Made by a program: the position numbers and the translations under genes
Assembly (NCBI GenBank): GCA_963728535.1
Contig: CAVSKK010000001.1
Span: 372,001-436,000 of the forward strand
Length of the DNA: 64,000 nt
Reading direction: 5' to 3'
From: VAXT01 sp963728535
GTDB lineage: Bacteria > Actinomycetota > Thermoleophilia > Gaiellales > Gaiellaceae
Notes under the pieces: generated by a model
Seen by the model: only the letters and a program-made list of their open reading frames with translations
Told to the model about the DNA's origin: nothing
Database searches by the model: none
Shown: positions 18,126 to 26,634 of the stretch, piece by piece
Numbering within the stretch: position 1 is the stretch's first letter
Layout: each line of letters starts with the position of its first letter

Positions 18126-18398
18126 TTGTTCTTGGCAACTTCGAAGGTCGAGGATTTCGACCGCTGGTGGAATGTCTTCTCAACCACAAGCCTTGAGAAG
18201 CGAAAGCAACACGGCTCCAAGGGCTCGCACACCTATCGTGATCCCAACGAGGAGGGCCGGATCTGGGTGCTCTTCGATTGGGACGCGGAGGGCTGGCAGA
18301 ACTTCGTCTCCGATCCCGAGGTCCCGGCGATCCTTCAGGAAGCCGGGCACGCAACGAAGCCACAGGTTGCGGAGTTCGTCGGCGAGCTCGACGGCTAG
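18126..18398 (+). CDS. Small ABM-like alpha/beta-barrel protein
   Basis: 90 residues. TTG 18126 is chosen because AGGAGG lies 6 nt upstream; the longer frame to 18075 has no such site. The pattern of DFDRWWNVF, HTYRDPNEEGRIWVLFDW and the C-terminal helix resembles dimeric ferredoxin-like folds (antibiotic biosynthesis monooxygenase/cyclase class). No catalytic role can be assigned. Followed by an intrinsic terminator. Confidence 0.75.
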   Translation: MFLATSKVEDFDRWWNVFSTTSLEKRKQHGSKGSHTYRDPNEEGRIWVLFDWDAEGWQNFVSDPEVPAILQEAGHATKPQVAEFVGELDG

Positions 18399-18424
18399 CC
18401 CCAGGCCCGAAGCGGACACTTGAT

Positions 18425-18448
18425 GAAGGCCCGCTCCGGCGGGTCTTC
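18425..18448 (+). terminator. Intrinsic terminator after the ABM-like gene
   Basis: GAAGGCCCGC and GCGGGTCTTC form a 10-bp stem (one G-U) around the loop TCCG, followed by TCTTAG. It separates this gene from the MFS gene 30 nt further on. Confidence 0.7.
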
Positions 18449-18465
18449 TCTTAGAGGGGTCCCGC

Positions 18466-18471
18466 TAGCCT
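18466..18471 (+). promoter_or_regulatory. Putative -10 box of the MFS gene
   Basis: TAGCCT lies 6 nt before GTG 18478, just behind a terminator, so the gene probably has its own leaderless promoter. Confidence 0.35.
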
Positions 18472-18477
18472 GACCGC

Positions 18478-19719
18478 GTGCCTCTGTTCGCCCGGTTGTT
18501 CCGCCTCGTTTGGGGCGGTGACGTCGATCGCGCCCTTCGGCCCGTCCTCGCCGTCAGCCTCTCAGCCTCGCTGTCCGCCTCAGCCGGCTGGACGTTCATG
18601 GGCATCTGGGCGATTCGCGAGCTCGGCGCCGAGAAGTCGCAGCTCGGCATCGCGTTTCTCGTCGGCGCCGCAATGGCAGCTGTCTCGGGATACCTCGGCG
18701 GGCATCTCTCGGACAGGTTCGGCCGTCGCCTGCTGATCCTGGTCGGCTCGGCCGGGGCCGCCGTCTACTGGCTTGGGTACCTCGCCGTCGGCGGCTCCGT
18801 GACGACAGGGCTCGTCTACCTGACCTGCTCCGGCATCATCGGCGCGCTGGGCGGCTCGGTGACGCAGGCGATGGTCGCCGACCTCGTGCCGCCCGAGCGT
18901 CACGAGACCGGATATGCGTCGGTCCGCGTGGCCTCGAATCTCGGCGTGACGATGGGACCGCCCGTTGGCAGCCTCTTCCTGTTCGTCGGCGACTGGACGG
19001 CGCTCTTCGTCGGGGTTGCGATCCTCTCCGGAGTCAGTTTCGCGCTTGCGTTGCGCTATCTGCCGCGCCGCGGCGAGTTCGCGCCCGAGGGGCCGTCCGG
19101 GCGCGGCTCGTTCGCCCTCATCCGCCGCGACCGGATCTTCCTGCTCTTCCTCGTCTCGGGGACGCTCGCCTACCTCGTCTACGTGGCTTTCGAGGTCGTG
19201 CTGCCGGTGTCGCTGACGTCGACTCACGGGCTCGCGCCCGCGGCCTGGGGCGTGCTCGTGATCCTCAATCCTTTGATGGTGACCCTCTTCCAGCTGAGGC
19301 TCACCCGCGCCGTCCTGAACATCCCGCCGGCAGTGAAGCTGGGCGTCGCGATGCCGCTCATGGGCTTTCCGTTCCTGCTGCTCTCCGTCAGCTCGGCGAT
19401 CCCCGTCGTACTGCTCGTGATCTTTCTCTTCGTCATCGGAGAGATGCTGTGGGTGCCGACGTCGCAGTCCGTGGTTGCGGGGCTCGCGCCTGCCGAGGCT
19501 CGCGGGGCGTACATGGGCGCGTTCGGTAGCAGCGCTGCGATTGGCTTCTCGCTGGCCCCGTTCATCGGTCTTAACATCGCCGACGCGTACGGCGACAGCA
19601 CGATGTGGGCGTTCTTTGCCCTCGTATCGCTCGTCGCGGCTGCGACCGGCGTAATCGCGGCGCGCGGCGTCCGCGACAGCGCGGCCGAGGGGCTCGAACC
19701 CAAGCCGGCGGTCACGTAA
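18478..19719 (+). CDS. MFS transporter
   Basis: 413 residues with about twelve hydrophobic segments. The A-motif between TM2 and TM3 is GGHLSDRFGRRLL; a second cytoplasmic loop repeats the pattern less well. The overall layout fits a drug/proton antiporter (DHA1-like) exporter, but the substrate is unknown. Starts at GTG 18478. The GFA gene follows 6 nt downstream on the same strand. Confidence 0.9.
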   Translation: MPLFARLFRLVWGGDVDRALRPVLAVSLSASLSASAGWTFMGIWAIRELGAEKSQLGIAFLVGAAMAAVSGYLGGHLSDRFGRRLLILVGSAGAAVYWLGYLAVGGSVTTGLVYLTCSGIIGALGGSVTQAMVADLVPPERHETGYASVRVASNLGVTMGPPVGSLFLFVGDWTALFVGVAILSGVSFALALRYLPRRGEFAPEGPSGRGSFALIRRDRIFLLFLVSGTLAYLVYVAFEVVLPVSLTSTHGLAPAAWGVLVILNPLMVTLFQLRLTRAVLNIPPAVKLGVAMPLMGFPFLLLSVSSAIPVVLLVIFLFVIGEMLWVPTSQSVVAGLAPAEARGAYMGAFGSSAAIGFSLAPFIGLNIADAYGDSTMWAFFALVSLVAAATGVIAARGVRDSAAEGLEPKPAVT

Positions 19720-19725
19720 CGTTTC

Positions 19726-20406
19726 GTGGCGATGGCTACTCGAGAGGCCGCCTGTCACTGCGGGCAACTTCGCCTGGAAGTCGCGGGCGATCCGTTTGCC
19801 GTCTCCATCTGTAGCTGCCTCGCCTGCCAGCGTCGGACCGGAAGTGCCTTCGGGATGCAGGCGGGCTTCAAAGCGGTTCAAGTGCAGGTCAGCGGCCGTT
19901 TCAGCGACTACTCGCGAATCTCGGACGAGTCAGACAGGAAGGAGCACGTCTTCCATTTCTGTCCTGCCTGCGGCTCGCAGGTTTTCTACACGGAACCGAC
20001 GGAACCGGATCTGATCGTCGTCTCCGTCGGCTCCTTCGCCGACCCGACGTTTCCGCCGCCGACGGAATCGGGCTACGACTTTCGCCGTCATCCCTGGGTT
20101 GGACTGCCCGACTCGATCCAGCCGCCCTTTCCGCTGTGGGACCCGGTGCGACCTGTCTACGCCGCCGGCAGGTTCGGGGAGGCGGCGGATAGGGGCCGCG
20201 AGCTCATCGAGGCCCACCCCGACGAGGGGTACCTCTACTACAACACGGCGTGCTGCGAGAGCCTTGCGGGGCAGACGGGCGAAGCGATCGAGCACCTTCG
20301 CCAGGCGATCGACATGTGGGACGGCTGTCGCGAGATGGCGAAAGGGGATTCGGACTTCGACCCGATCCGGAACGAGCCCGCGTTCGAGGAACTGGTCGGC
20401 GTTTAG
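19726..20406 (+). CDS. GFA-domain zinc protein with C-terminal TPR
   Basis: 226 residues from GTG 19726 (ATG 19732 also possible). Residues 1-135 form a GFA/CENP-V-type domain with the expected Cys ligands (ACHCGQL, CSCLACQRRTGS, FCPACGSQVFY). The rest is a TPR-like helical repeat (AGRFGEAADRGRELIEAHP, EGYLYYNTACCESL, GEAIEHLRQAID). GFA proteins bind zinc and some act on glutathione adducts; the TPR fusion suggests a protein partner. The MBL-fold gene follows within 2 nt. Confidence 0.85.
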   Translation: MAMATREAACHCGQLRLEVAGDPFAVSICSCLACQRRTGSAFGMQAGFKAVQVQVSGRFSDYSRISDESDRKEHVFHFCPACGSQVFYTEPTEPDLIVVSVGSFADPTFPPPTESGYDFRRHPWVGLPDSIQPPFPLWDPVRPVYAAGRFGEAADRGRELIEAHPDEGYLYYNTACCESLAGQTGEAIEHLRQAIDMWDGCREMAKGDSDFDPIRNEPAFEELVGV

Positions 20407-20407
20407 C

Positions 20408-21043
20408 ATGCCGCTCGTGCAGGAGCTGCAGACGGGCCTGTGGCACTGGGAGGCGCCGCATCCGGACTGGCCGTCGGAGAACCCCGAAAACTGGGACGAG
20501 GAGGTCTCGTCCTACGCGATCGACGACGGCGAACGGCTGCTGCTGATCGACCCACTCGCGCTGCCGAGCGAGATCGACGAACTGGCGGCCGACCGCGAGA
20601 CAGCGATCGTCCTGACGTGCCCATGGCATGAGCGCGACGCTCAGAGCCTGGTCGAGCGCCTCGACGCGCCGGTGTTCGTGCCGCCGCCGGAGGAGTTCAA
20701 CGACGACGTCGCGTGGCTGCGCGGCGATCTCGAGCGCCTCGAGAAAGAGGGGTACGTGTACAGGGCCGGCGATCGGCTGTCGGTGGGGGTCGAAGCATTC
20801 CCGGGCAAGAAAGTCTGCGACCTCGTGCTCTGGGTCGAGAGCCGCCGTGCACTCGTCCTAGGCGACACGCTCATCGACCGCGGCAAAGGAATCGAGATTC
20901 CGGTCGACTGGCTGTCGGAGGGTGTGACACGCGAGCACGTCGTCGAAGAGCTGCGCCCACTACTCGAGCTGCCGGTCGAGCTCGTGCTCCCGACGCACGG
21001 GGCGCCGACTGACCGGGCTGCTCTCGAGCGCGCGCTCACCTGA
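20408..21043 (+). CDS. Metallo-beta-lactamase-fold protein, degenerate metal site
   Basis: 211 residues from ATG 20408. The sheet-turn pattern (DDGERLLLIDPLALP, AIVLTCPWHERDAQSL, LVLGDTLIDRG, ELVLPTHGAP) matches the MBL fold, but the classical HxHxDH is reduced to PWHERD. The hydrolytic role is therefore uncertain. Starts 2 nt after the GFA-TPR gene, probably in one transcript with it and the MFS gene. Confidence 0.78.
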   Translation: MPLVQELQTGLWHWEAPHPDWPSENPENWDEEVSSYAIDDGERLLLIDPLALPSEIDELAADRETAIVLTCPWHERDAQSLVERLDAPVFVPPPEEFNDDVAWLRGDLERLEKEGYVYRAGDRLSVGVEAFPGKKVCDLVLWVESRRALVLGDTLIDRGKGIEIPVDWLSEGVTREHVVEELRPLLELPVELVLPTHGAPTDRAALERALT

Positions 21044-21104
21044 AGCCCGGCCCGATCTCCCGCATCAAGAGCGAAGGTTTTTCACGGCCGCCTCGGCCTG
21101 CCCG

Positions 21105-21110
21105 TATGAT
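21105..21110 (+). promoter_or_regulatory. Putative -10 box upstream of the ribosomal protection gene
   Basis: TATGAT at 21105-21110 has TTCACG about 18 nt upstream as a weak -35. It would give a leader containing the small ORF at 21154. Confidence 0.4.
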
Positions 21111-21153
21111 TCGTCCCGTTAGTCCGTCTGCGCCGATCGACCAAGGAGCAGCG

Positions 21154-21267
21154 ATGCGCAAAGCGTTCATGTCAATCGAACTGGGCTTCACGACCTATTC
21201 GGAGGGTATGACGCGTGGCGACGAAAGAGCTGAACCTTGGGATCCTGGCGCATGTAGACGCCGGTAA
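21154..21267 (+). CDS. Small upstream ORF overlapping the ribosomal protection gene
   Basis: ATG 21154 is preceded by a strong AAGGAG 5 nt away and opens a 37-codon frame ending at TAA 21265-21267, overlapping the start of the next gene (21215) by 53 nt in another frame. It could be a leader peptide that controls downstream initiation, as leader peptides do for tet(M). No homology is claimed. Confidence 0.45.
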   Translation: MRKAFMSIELGFTTYSEGMTRGDERAEPWDPGACRRR

Positions 21268-23227
21268 GACAACTCTCACCGAACGGCTGCTGTACGAGGC
21301 CGGTGTCATCGACGAGCTCGGTAGCGTCGATGCCGGCACGACGCAGACCGATTCGCTGACGCTCGAGCAGCAGCGAGGAATCACGATCAGGTCGGCGGTT
21401 GCGTCGTTCCCGCTGGGCGACGTGCACGTCAACCTGATCGACACGCCGGGACATCCGGACTTCATCGCCGAGGTGGAGCGCGTCCTGAGCGTCCTCGACG
21501 GCGCAGTGCTCGTGATCTCAGGCGTCGAGGGCGTCCAGCCGCAGACCCGCCTGTTGATGCGTGCGCTGCAGCGGCTGCGCATTCCGACGCTCGTGTTCGT
21601 GAACAAGATCGACCGGGCCGGGGCAGGGGACGAGCGTGTCCTGCGGGACATCTCGGAGCGGCTCACGACGGCGGTCGTGCCCATGGGAGCCCCGCACGGC
21701 CTCGGCACGCGCGACGCCTACGTCACGCTCTCGGGCGCGGAGGACCCCGCCTTTCTGGCCCGGATGGCCGAGGTGCTCGCCGAACGCGACGAGGAGATCA
21801 TGGCGGCGTACGTCGAGGACGCCTCCGACATGCGATCTGTTCAGCTTCGTGGCGCGCTTGCCGCTCAGACCAAGCGGGCGCTCGTGCACCCCGTCTTCTT
21901 CGGGTCGGCGGTCACGGGCGCGGGCGTGGATTCACTGAGGAGCGGGATCGCCGAGCTGCTGCCGGCATCCGCAGGCAATCCCGAGGGCCCGGTCTCGGGC
22001 ACGGTCTTCAAGATCGAACGGGCTCCGAACGGCGAGAAGATCGCCTACGTCCGCATGTTCTCGGGGACGATTCAGACGCGAGACCGGCTGCGCTTCGGCG
22101 ACGGTCTCGAGGACAAGGTGAACACCATCACCGTCTTCGAGCGCGGGCCCGCGGTTCAACGTCCATCCGTCTCCGCAGGCGCCGTCGCAAAGCTCTGGGG
22201 TCTCCCCGAGATCCAGATCGGCGACCGGATCGGCGAGACCGGAACCGAAGCATCAGACCGTCATTTCGCACCGCCGACACTGGAGTCGGTCGTCGTCACG
22301 GGCAACGACGATGACCGCGCGCGGCTCCGCGTCGCGCTCACCCAGCTCGCCGAGCAGGACCCGCTGATCAACGTGCGGCAGGACGACACGCGCCAGGAGC
22401 TCTCCGTCTCGCTCTACGGCGAGGTCCAGAAGGAAGTCATCCAGGCGACGCTGGCCAATGAGTTCGACCTCGAGGTCACATTCCGCGAAACGACGCCGAT
22501 CTACGTCGAGCGGCCCACCGGCACCGGCGAGGCAGTCGAGACCCTGCACGCGGAATCGAATCCGTTTCTCGCCACGATCGGGCTGCGAATCGAGCCGGCG
22601 CCCGAAGGATCTGGGATCGATTTCCGGTTGGAGGTCGACTCGCAGACAGTTCCTCTGTACCTCTACAAGACGCTCGAGCGCTTCTCGGAGCGCATGGGTC
22701 ACTACGTCCGCGAGACGTTGCGGGAGGGCCTCTTCGGCTGGGAGGTCACGGACTGCCTCGTGACGATGATCAAGTGCGTGTACAGCGTCCCGGACGGTCC
22801 TCCGTCAAGGCGGGGACCGCTCAGCACGGCAGCTGACTTCCGAAAGCTCACGCCCCTTGTCGTCATGCAGGCGCTCGAGCGGGCCAGGACGGTGGTCTGC
22901 GAGCCGATCGTCCGAGCGAGCGTCGAGATCCCGGTGGGGACGATCGGGGCCGTCATGGCGGCCCTGGCGCGGCTCGACGCTGCAGTCGAGACCCCGTCGC
23001 TCCGGGGGAAGCTCTCGCTGATCGAGACCGTGCTGCCCGCGGCGCGCGCAGATGAGCTCCAACGGCAGTTGGCGGGCCTGACAGGCGGCGAGGGCGTGCT
23101 CGACTCGACTTTCGCCGGGTACCAGCCGGTCGGCGGCACGACACCGACCCGGCGGCGGACGACCCCCAACCCGCTCAAGCTCGAGGAGTACATGACGCAG
23201 TTCTCGCGACGATCCGCAGCCCGTTGA
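21215..23227 (+). CDS. TetM/OtrA-like ribosomal protection GTPase (EF-G paralogue)
   Basis: 670 residues, the size of Tet ribosomal protection proteins and shorter than EF-G. G1 AHVDAGKTT, G3 DTPGH and G4 NKID are intact. Domain II follows (GTVFKIERAPNGEKIAYVR), then domains III-V with a long domain IV (FSERMGHYVRETLREGLFGW). These proteins evict tetracycline from the ribosome. Many actinobacteria carry chromosomal copies whose role in resistance is unclear. GTG 21215 is used, 8 nt after GGAGGG. Confidence 0.87.
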   Translation: MATKELNLGILAHVDAGKTTLTERLLYEAGVIDELGSVDAGTTQTDSLTLEQQRGITIRSAVASFPLGDVHVNLIDTPGHPDFIAEVERVLSVLDGAVLVISGVEGVQPQTRLLMRALQRLRIPTLVFVNKIDRAGAGDERVLRDISERLTTAVVPMGAPHGLGTRDAYVTLSGAEDPAFLARMAEVLAERDEEIMAAYVEDASDMRSVQLRGALAAQTKRALVHPVFFGSAVTGAGVDSLRSGIAELLPASAGNPEGPVSGTVFKIERAPNGEKIAYVRMFSGTIQTRDRLRFGDGLEDKVNTITVFERGPAVQRPSVSAGAVAKLWGLPEIQIGDRIGETGTEASDRHFAPPTLESVVVTGNDDDRARLRVALTQLAEQDPLINVRQDDTRQELSVSLYGEVQKEVIQATLANEFDLEVTFRETTPIYVERPTGTGEAVETLHAESNPFLATIGLRIEPAPEGSGIDFRLEVDSQTVPLYLYKTLERFSERMGHYVRETLREGLFGWEVTDCLVTMIKCVYSVPDGPPSRRGPLSTAADFRKLTPLVVMQALERARTVVCEPIVRASVEIPVGTIGAVMAALARLDAAVETPSLRGKLSLIETVLPAARADELQRQLAGLTGGEGVLDSTFAGYQPVGGTTPTRRRTTPNPLKLEEYMTQFSRRSAAR

Positions 23228-23288
23228 CTGAGATATCGTCACCGTGTGCCGACGCTCCCGTCCCTCCGGGCGAATCGAGGGAAGCGTC

Positions 23289-26039
23289 GTGACTGAGCCG
23301 CTCGATCGCCGGATCGTCGCGGTGATGTTCACCGACATGGTCGGATACACGGCGCTGATGCAGGCGGACGAGCGCCTGGCAGTCGAAAAGCGCGAGCGGT
23401 ACATCAGCGCGCTCGAGAACCATCACGACGCCTTCGGCGGGACGATCGTCCAGCGGCTCGGCGACGGCACAATGAGCATGTTTCCGAGCTCACTGGCTGC
23501 TGTCCTCGCCGCAGTCGAGATCCAGCGGGAGCTCGTGGCGAACGACGTTCCGGTGCGCATCGGCGTCCACGTGGGCGAGGTGGTCGTCGAGCCCGAGCGG
23601 CTCACCGGCATCGCGGTGAACGTGGCAGCCCGCATCGAGTCCTTCGCGGTACCCGGCGGAGTGATGTTGTCCGACTCCGCTTACGGGCAGATCGAGAACC
23701 GCAGCGACGTCGGCGTCGTCCGCCTCGGGTCGTTCAGGCTCAAAAACGTCGGCCGCCCGTTCGAGCTCTACGCGGTTTCGGCCGACGGCGTCGTGGTGCC
23801 GGATCCGGGAGCACTGGAGGGGAAGGGCGAGCGGTTCGCCAGCCTGCCGAGCAACCTGCCCGACCCGGCTGCACCACTGGTTGGCCGGGCCGCCGACCTG
23901 GCATCGCTCGTGGAGCTGGCGCGCGGACATCGGGTCGTCACGATCACCGGTCCCGGCGGGGTCGGAAAGACCCGCATCCTCATCGAGCTCGGCCGGCAAC
24001 TCGCGCCCGAGTTCCTGGACGGAGTTGCGTTCGTCGCGTTGGCCGAGGTCACAGACCCGGCGGACTTTCTACCCGCTCTCGCGGACGCGCTGGACGTGAA
24101 GGAAGCCGAGGGACGGACGCTCGGCGACGGTGTCGCCGCACTGATCGGCGACAAGAAGGCGCTCCTGCTCCTGGACAACCTCGAGCAGGTCGTAACCGCC
24201 GCGCCGGATGTGGCCGGGTTGATCGAGACCTGTCCCGCGCTACGGATCGTGACCACCAGCAGGACACCGCTCAGGATCGCCGCCGAACGGGAGTACCCGC
24301 TCGCCCCCCTCGCACTCCCTCCATCGTCGGACCCGGACTCGACCGAGACGCTCGGCGCGTATCCGGCCGTCGCCCTGTTCGTCGAGCGCGCCACAACGAC
24401 GGAGGGCTCGTTCGAGCTGACGGAGGAGAATGCCGGGGCCGTTGCAGCCGTCTGCCGGCGTCTGGACGGCCTGCCGCTGGCCCTCGAGCTTGCTGCCGCC
24501 CGCCTGCGGGTCCTGTCACCGGAGGCGCTGCTCGAGCGGCTCGATCGCGCCCTCGACGTGCTCACGTCCGGCCCTCGCGACGTTCCCGAGAGGCAGCAGA
24601 CGCTCAGGGCCGCAATCGATTGGAGCCACTCGCTCCTCGAAGAGCATGAGCAGCGTTTGTTCCGGCGCCTGGCCGTCTTCGCCGGCGGCTGCACCTTCGC
24701 GGACGTCGAGGCTGTCTGCGCAGACCCCGGCGAGTCCGTCCTCGACGAGCTGGAGTCGCTCCTCGACAAGGCTCTCGTGCAGACGGACGGCGGCCGGCTG
24801 CGCATGTTGCAGACGATCACCGAATACGCCCGCGAGCGGCTCGAAGCCGCCGGCGAGACGGACGAGGTCGCGCTGAGGCACGCCCGCCGGTATGCCTCGC
24901 TCGGCCGGGAGCTCCGGGACGGCATCGAGGGCACCGATCAGATCGGATCGCTGGAACGCGGCATCGTCGAGGACGGCAACCTCCAGGCCGCGCTGGAAAC
25001 GCTCTCTGCGACGGCCCTCGCCTCCGGCGACTCAGTTGCCTCCGAAGCCGGCCTGCAGCTCTGCGGCGACTTGTGGCTGTACTGGCACATCCGCGGGAAG
25101 AACCTCACCGCCCGGGAGTACGCCGCATCCTTCCTCGAGGCGGACGCGGGCGGCTCTCCCACAGTCGGGCGGGCGGGCGCTCTGATCACCGCGGGACTGG
25201 CGTCGGACGTGCTGGGCCAGATCGAACGGGCGAACGAGGAGTGGTCCGAGGCGTTTCGCATCGCCGGGGAGTGCGGAGCCGATCGCGAGCTCTGCATTGC
25301 TGGGTTCATCCGGCCACTCGCGCTGATCGGCGTCGATCTCGAAGCAGGGCTGAGGTTGACGAGCGAAAGTATCGAGAGGAGCCGCGCGCTCGGATTCACC
25401 TGGGGCGAGGGGTTTGCCTCGAGCATCGACGGCATCCTCAACACCGTCGCGGGCGACCTCGAGACGGCGCAGACGCGGTACTCGCAGGGGCTCGAGATCC
25501 AGCAGGGAATCGGCGACGAGGAAGGTGCCGGCCTGTCGCTCGGCGGCCTCGGGCAGCTGGCATCCGCGCGCGGCGACCTGGCGGGCGCACTCGACCTCTA
25601 CCGCCAGTCTCTCGCTGCGTTCGAAGCGATCGGCGACCGCGCGGAGGAAGCCCGGATCCTCTCCGAGATGGCGTGGACGTATCTCCGGAACGAGGACCCT
25701 TCCCTTGCGCGCCGGTACTTCTTCGATTCCGTTCAGGCCTACACCGACTTGGCGAGCGTCCGTGGAGTCGGGCTCTCGCTCATCGGCCTTGCGGCCACCG
25801 AGACAGTCGCGGGCCGCCCCGAGACGGCAGTGCAGATCTCCGCCGCGGCGGAGATCTACGCCCAGCATGAAGGCATCGTCAACGTCTACTCCGACGAGAC
25901 GCCGGGGCGCGAGTTCGTCGACCAGGCGAGAGCAGCGCTATCGGCCGAGGACGTCGCCCAGGCCACCGAGGTTGGTCAGAGGCTCACGATCAAGGAAGCC
26001 CTCGATCTGGCCAGGAACCCCGAGACAGCCGCAGCGTAG
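23289..26039 (+). CDS. Class III adenylate cyclase - STAND ATPase - TPR regulator
   Basis: 916 residues from GTG 23289 (AGGGAAG upstream). Residues 1-170 are a class III cyclase domain with both metal Asp sites (FTDMVGYT, GDGTMSMF) and the catalytic Asn-Arg pair (VNVAARIE). Next is an NB-ARC-like ATPase with Walker A GPGGVGKT, Walker B LLLLDNLEQV and the sensor TSRTPLRIAAE, then a long TPR-like helical region (LSLGGLGQLASARGDLAGAL repeats). The likely role is cAMP production gated by nucleotide and ligand binding; the ligand is unknown. The gene stands alone. Confidence 0.87.
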   Translation: MTEPLDRRIVAVMFTDMVGYTALMQADERLAVEKRERYISALENHHDAFGGTIVQRLGDGTMSMFPSSLAAVLAAVEIQRELVANDVPVRIGVHVGEVVVEPERLTGIAVNVAARIESFAVPGGVMLSDSAYGQIENRSDVGVVRLGSFRLKNVGRPFELYAVSADGVVVPDPGALEGKGERFASLPSNLPDPAAPLVGRAADLASLVELARGHRVVTITGPGGVGKTRILIELGRQLAPEFLDGVAFVALAEVTDPADFLPALADALDVKEAEGRTLGDGVAALIGDKKALLLLDNLEQVVTAAPDVAGLIETCPALRIVTTSRTPLRIAAEREYPLAPLALPPSSDPDSTETLGAYPAVALFVERATTTEGSFELTEENAGAVAAVCRRLDGLPLALELAAARLRVLSPEALLERLDRALDVLTSGPRDVPERQQTLRAAIDWSHSLLEEHEQRLFRRLAVFAGGCTFADVEAVCADPGESVLDELESLLDKALVQTDGGRLRMLQTITEYARERLEAAGETDEVALRHARRYASLGRELRDGIEGTDQIGSLERGIVEDGNLQAALETLSATALASGDSVASEAGLQLCGDLWLYWHIRGKNLTAREYAASFLEADAGGSPTVGRAGALITAGLASDVLGQIERANEEWSEAFRIAGECGADRELCIAGFIRPLALIGVDLEAGLRLTSESIERSRALGFTWGEGFASSIDGILNTVAGDLETAQTRYSQGLEIQQGIGDEEGAGLSLGGLGQLASARGDLAGALDLYRQSLAAFEAIGDRAEEARILSEMAWTYLRNEDPSLARRYFFDSVQAYTDLASVRGVGLSLIGLAATETVAGRPETAVQISAAAEIYAQHEGIVNVYSDETPGREFVDQARAALSAEDVAQATEVGQRLTIKEALDLARNPETAAA

Positions 26040-26073
26040 GGGCAGCGCCGCCGCCGTCGCATGAAGCTTTGTC

Positions 26074-26101
26074 GCAAAGTTGTCACACGGAGCCCTTGAC
26101 A
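26074..26101. repeat. Dispersed 28-nt repeat, copy 2
   Basis: Same element as 15661-15688, 35 nt after the cyclase stop codon and 33 nt before the end of the convergent VOC gene. Location between 3' ends is typical of REP-like elements. Confidence 0.75.
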
Positions 26102-26133
26102 GCGGACGGAGTCGGACACCGCATCGCGAGCCC

Positions 26134-26511
26134 CTAGATGGGTTGCGCGAAGTACCACTCGTGGCCCTGCGGGTCCGCACAGCCGTAGCGGCGGTGGCCG
26201 TTGGGGAGGTCGGTCGGCTCCTCGATGATCACCGCGCCGGCGTCCCTCGCACGTTCGTACCGGTGATCAACGTCGTCCACGAAGACGTGCGTAAGCGAGG
26301 TGCGGCCGACGTGGGCCGGATTGCGAAACTCAACCGGCGGTTGGCCGAGATAGATCCGGCCGCCGCCGGGGGAGACCTCGAGCTCGGCGTGGAGCCCGCC
26401 GGCGCCGCCGATCGCGCGGTCGACCTCTAAGAAGCCGAACGCGCGGGTCAGGAACTCGATCGCGGCCTCGCCGTCCTCGTAGAGCAGATATGGCGTGACC
26501 GTCTGCGTCAT
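26134..26511 (-). CDS. VOC/glyoxalase-superfamily protein
   Basis: 125 residues with the paired beta-alpha-beta-beta-beta layout (TPYLLYEDGEAAIEFLTRAFGF; HVFVDDVDHRYERARDAGA; YGCADPQGHEWYFAQP). It resembles the glyoxalase/bleomycin-resistance group that binds a metal or small molecule. Function unknown; convergent with the cyclase gene. Confidence 0.87.
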   Translation of the reverse strand: MTQTVTPYLLYEDGEAAIEFLTRAFGFLEVDRAIGGAGGLHAELEVSPGGGRIYLGQPPVEFRNPAHVGRTSLTHVFVDDVDHRYERARDAGAVIIEEPTDLPNGHRRYGCADPQGHEWYFAQPI

Positions 26512-26634
26512 GGAGCTGAAGTTACGGCTTCGCCACCAACTCGCGGACCATGGCAGGACCTTACTCGGGCTAGTAGTTCGGCTGTCCGGGGATTAGATTT
26601 CTCTCAGACCGATTTCCTCAGAGGGGAGAACCGT

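Noticed and set aside
18580..19881. 433-residue minus-strand frame over the MFS gene
   Set aside because: Polar Arg/Asp/His-rich sequence exactly antisense to a well-supported transporter.
21215..23227. Acquired tetracycline-resistance mobile element
   Set aside because: Codon use and GC look like the neighbours, and no transposase, integrase or terminal repeat flanks the gene; more likely a resident OtrA-like copy.
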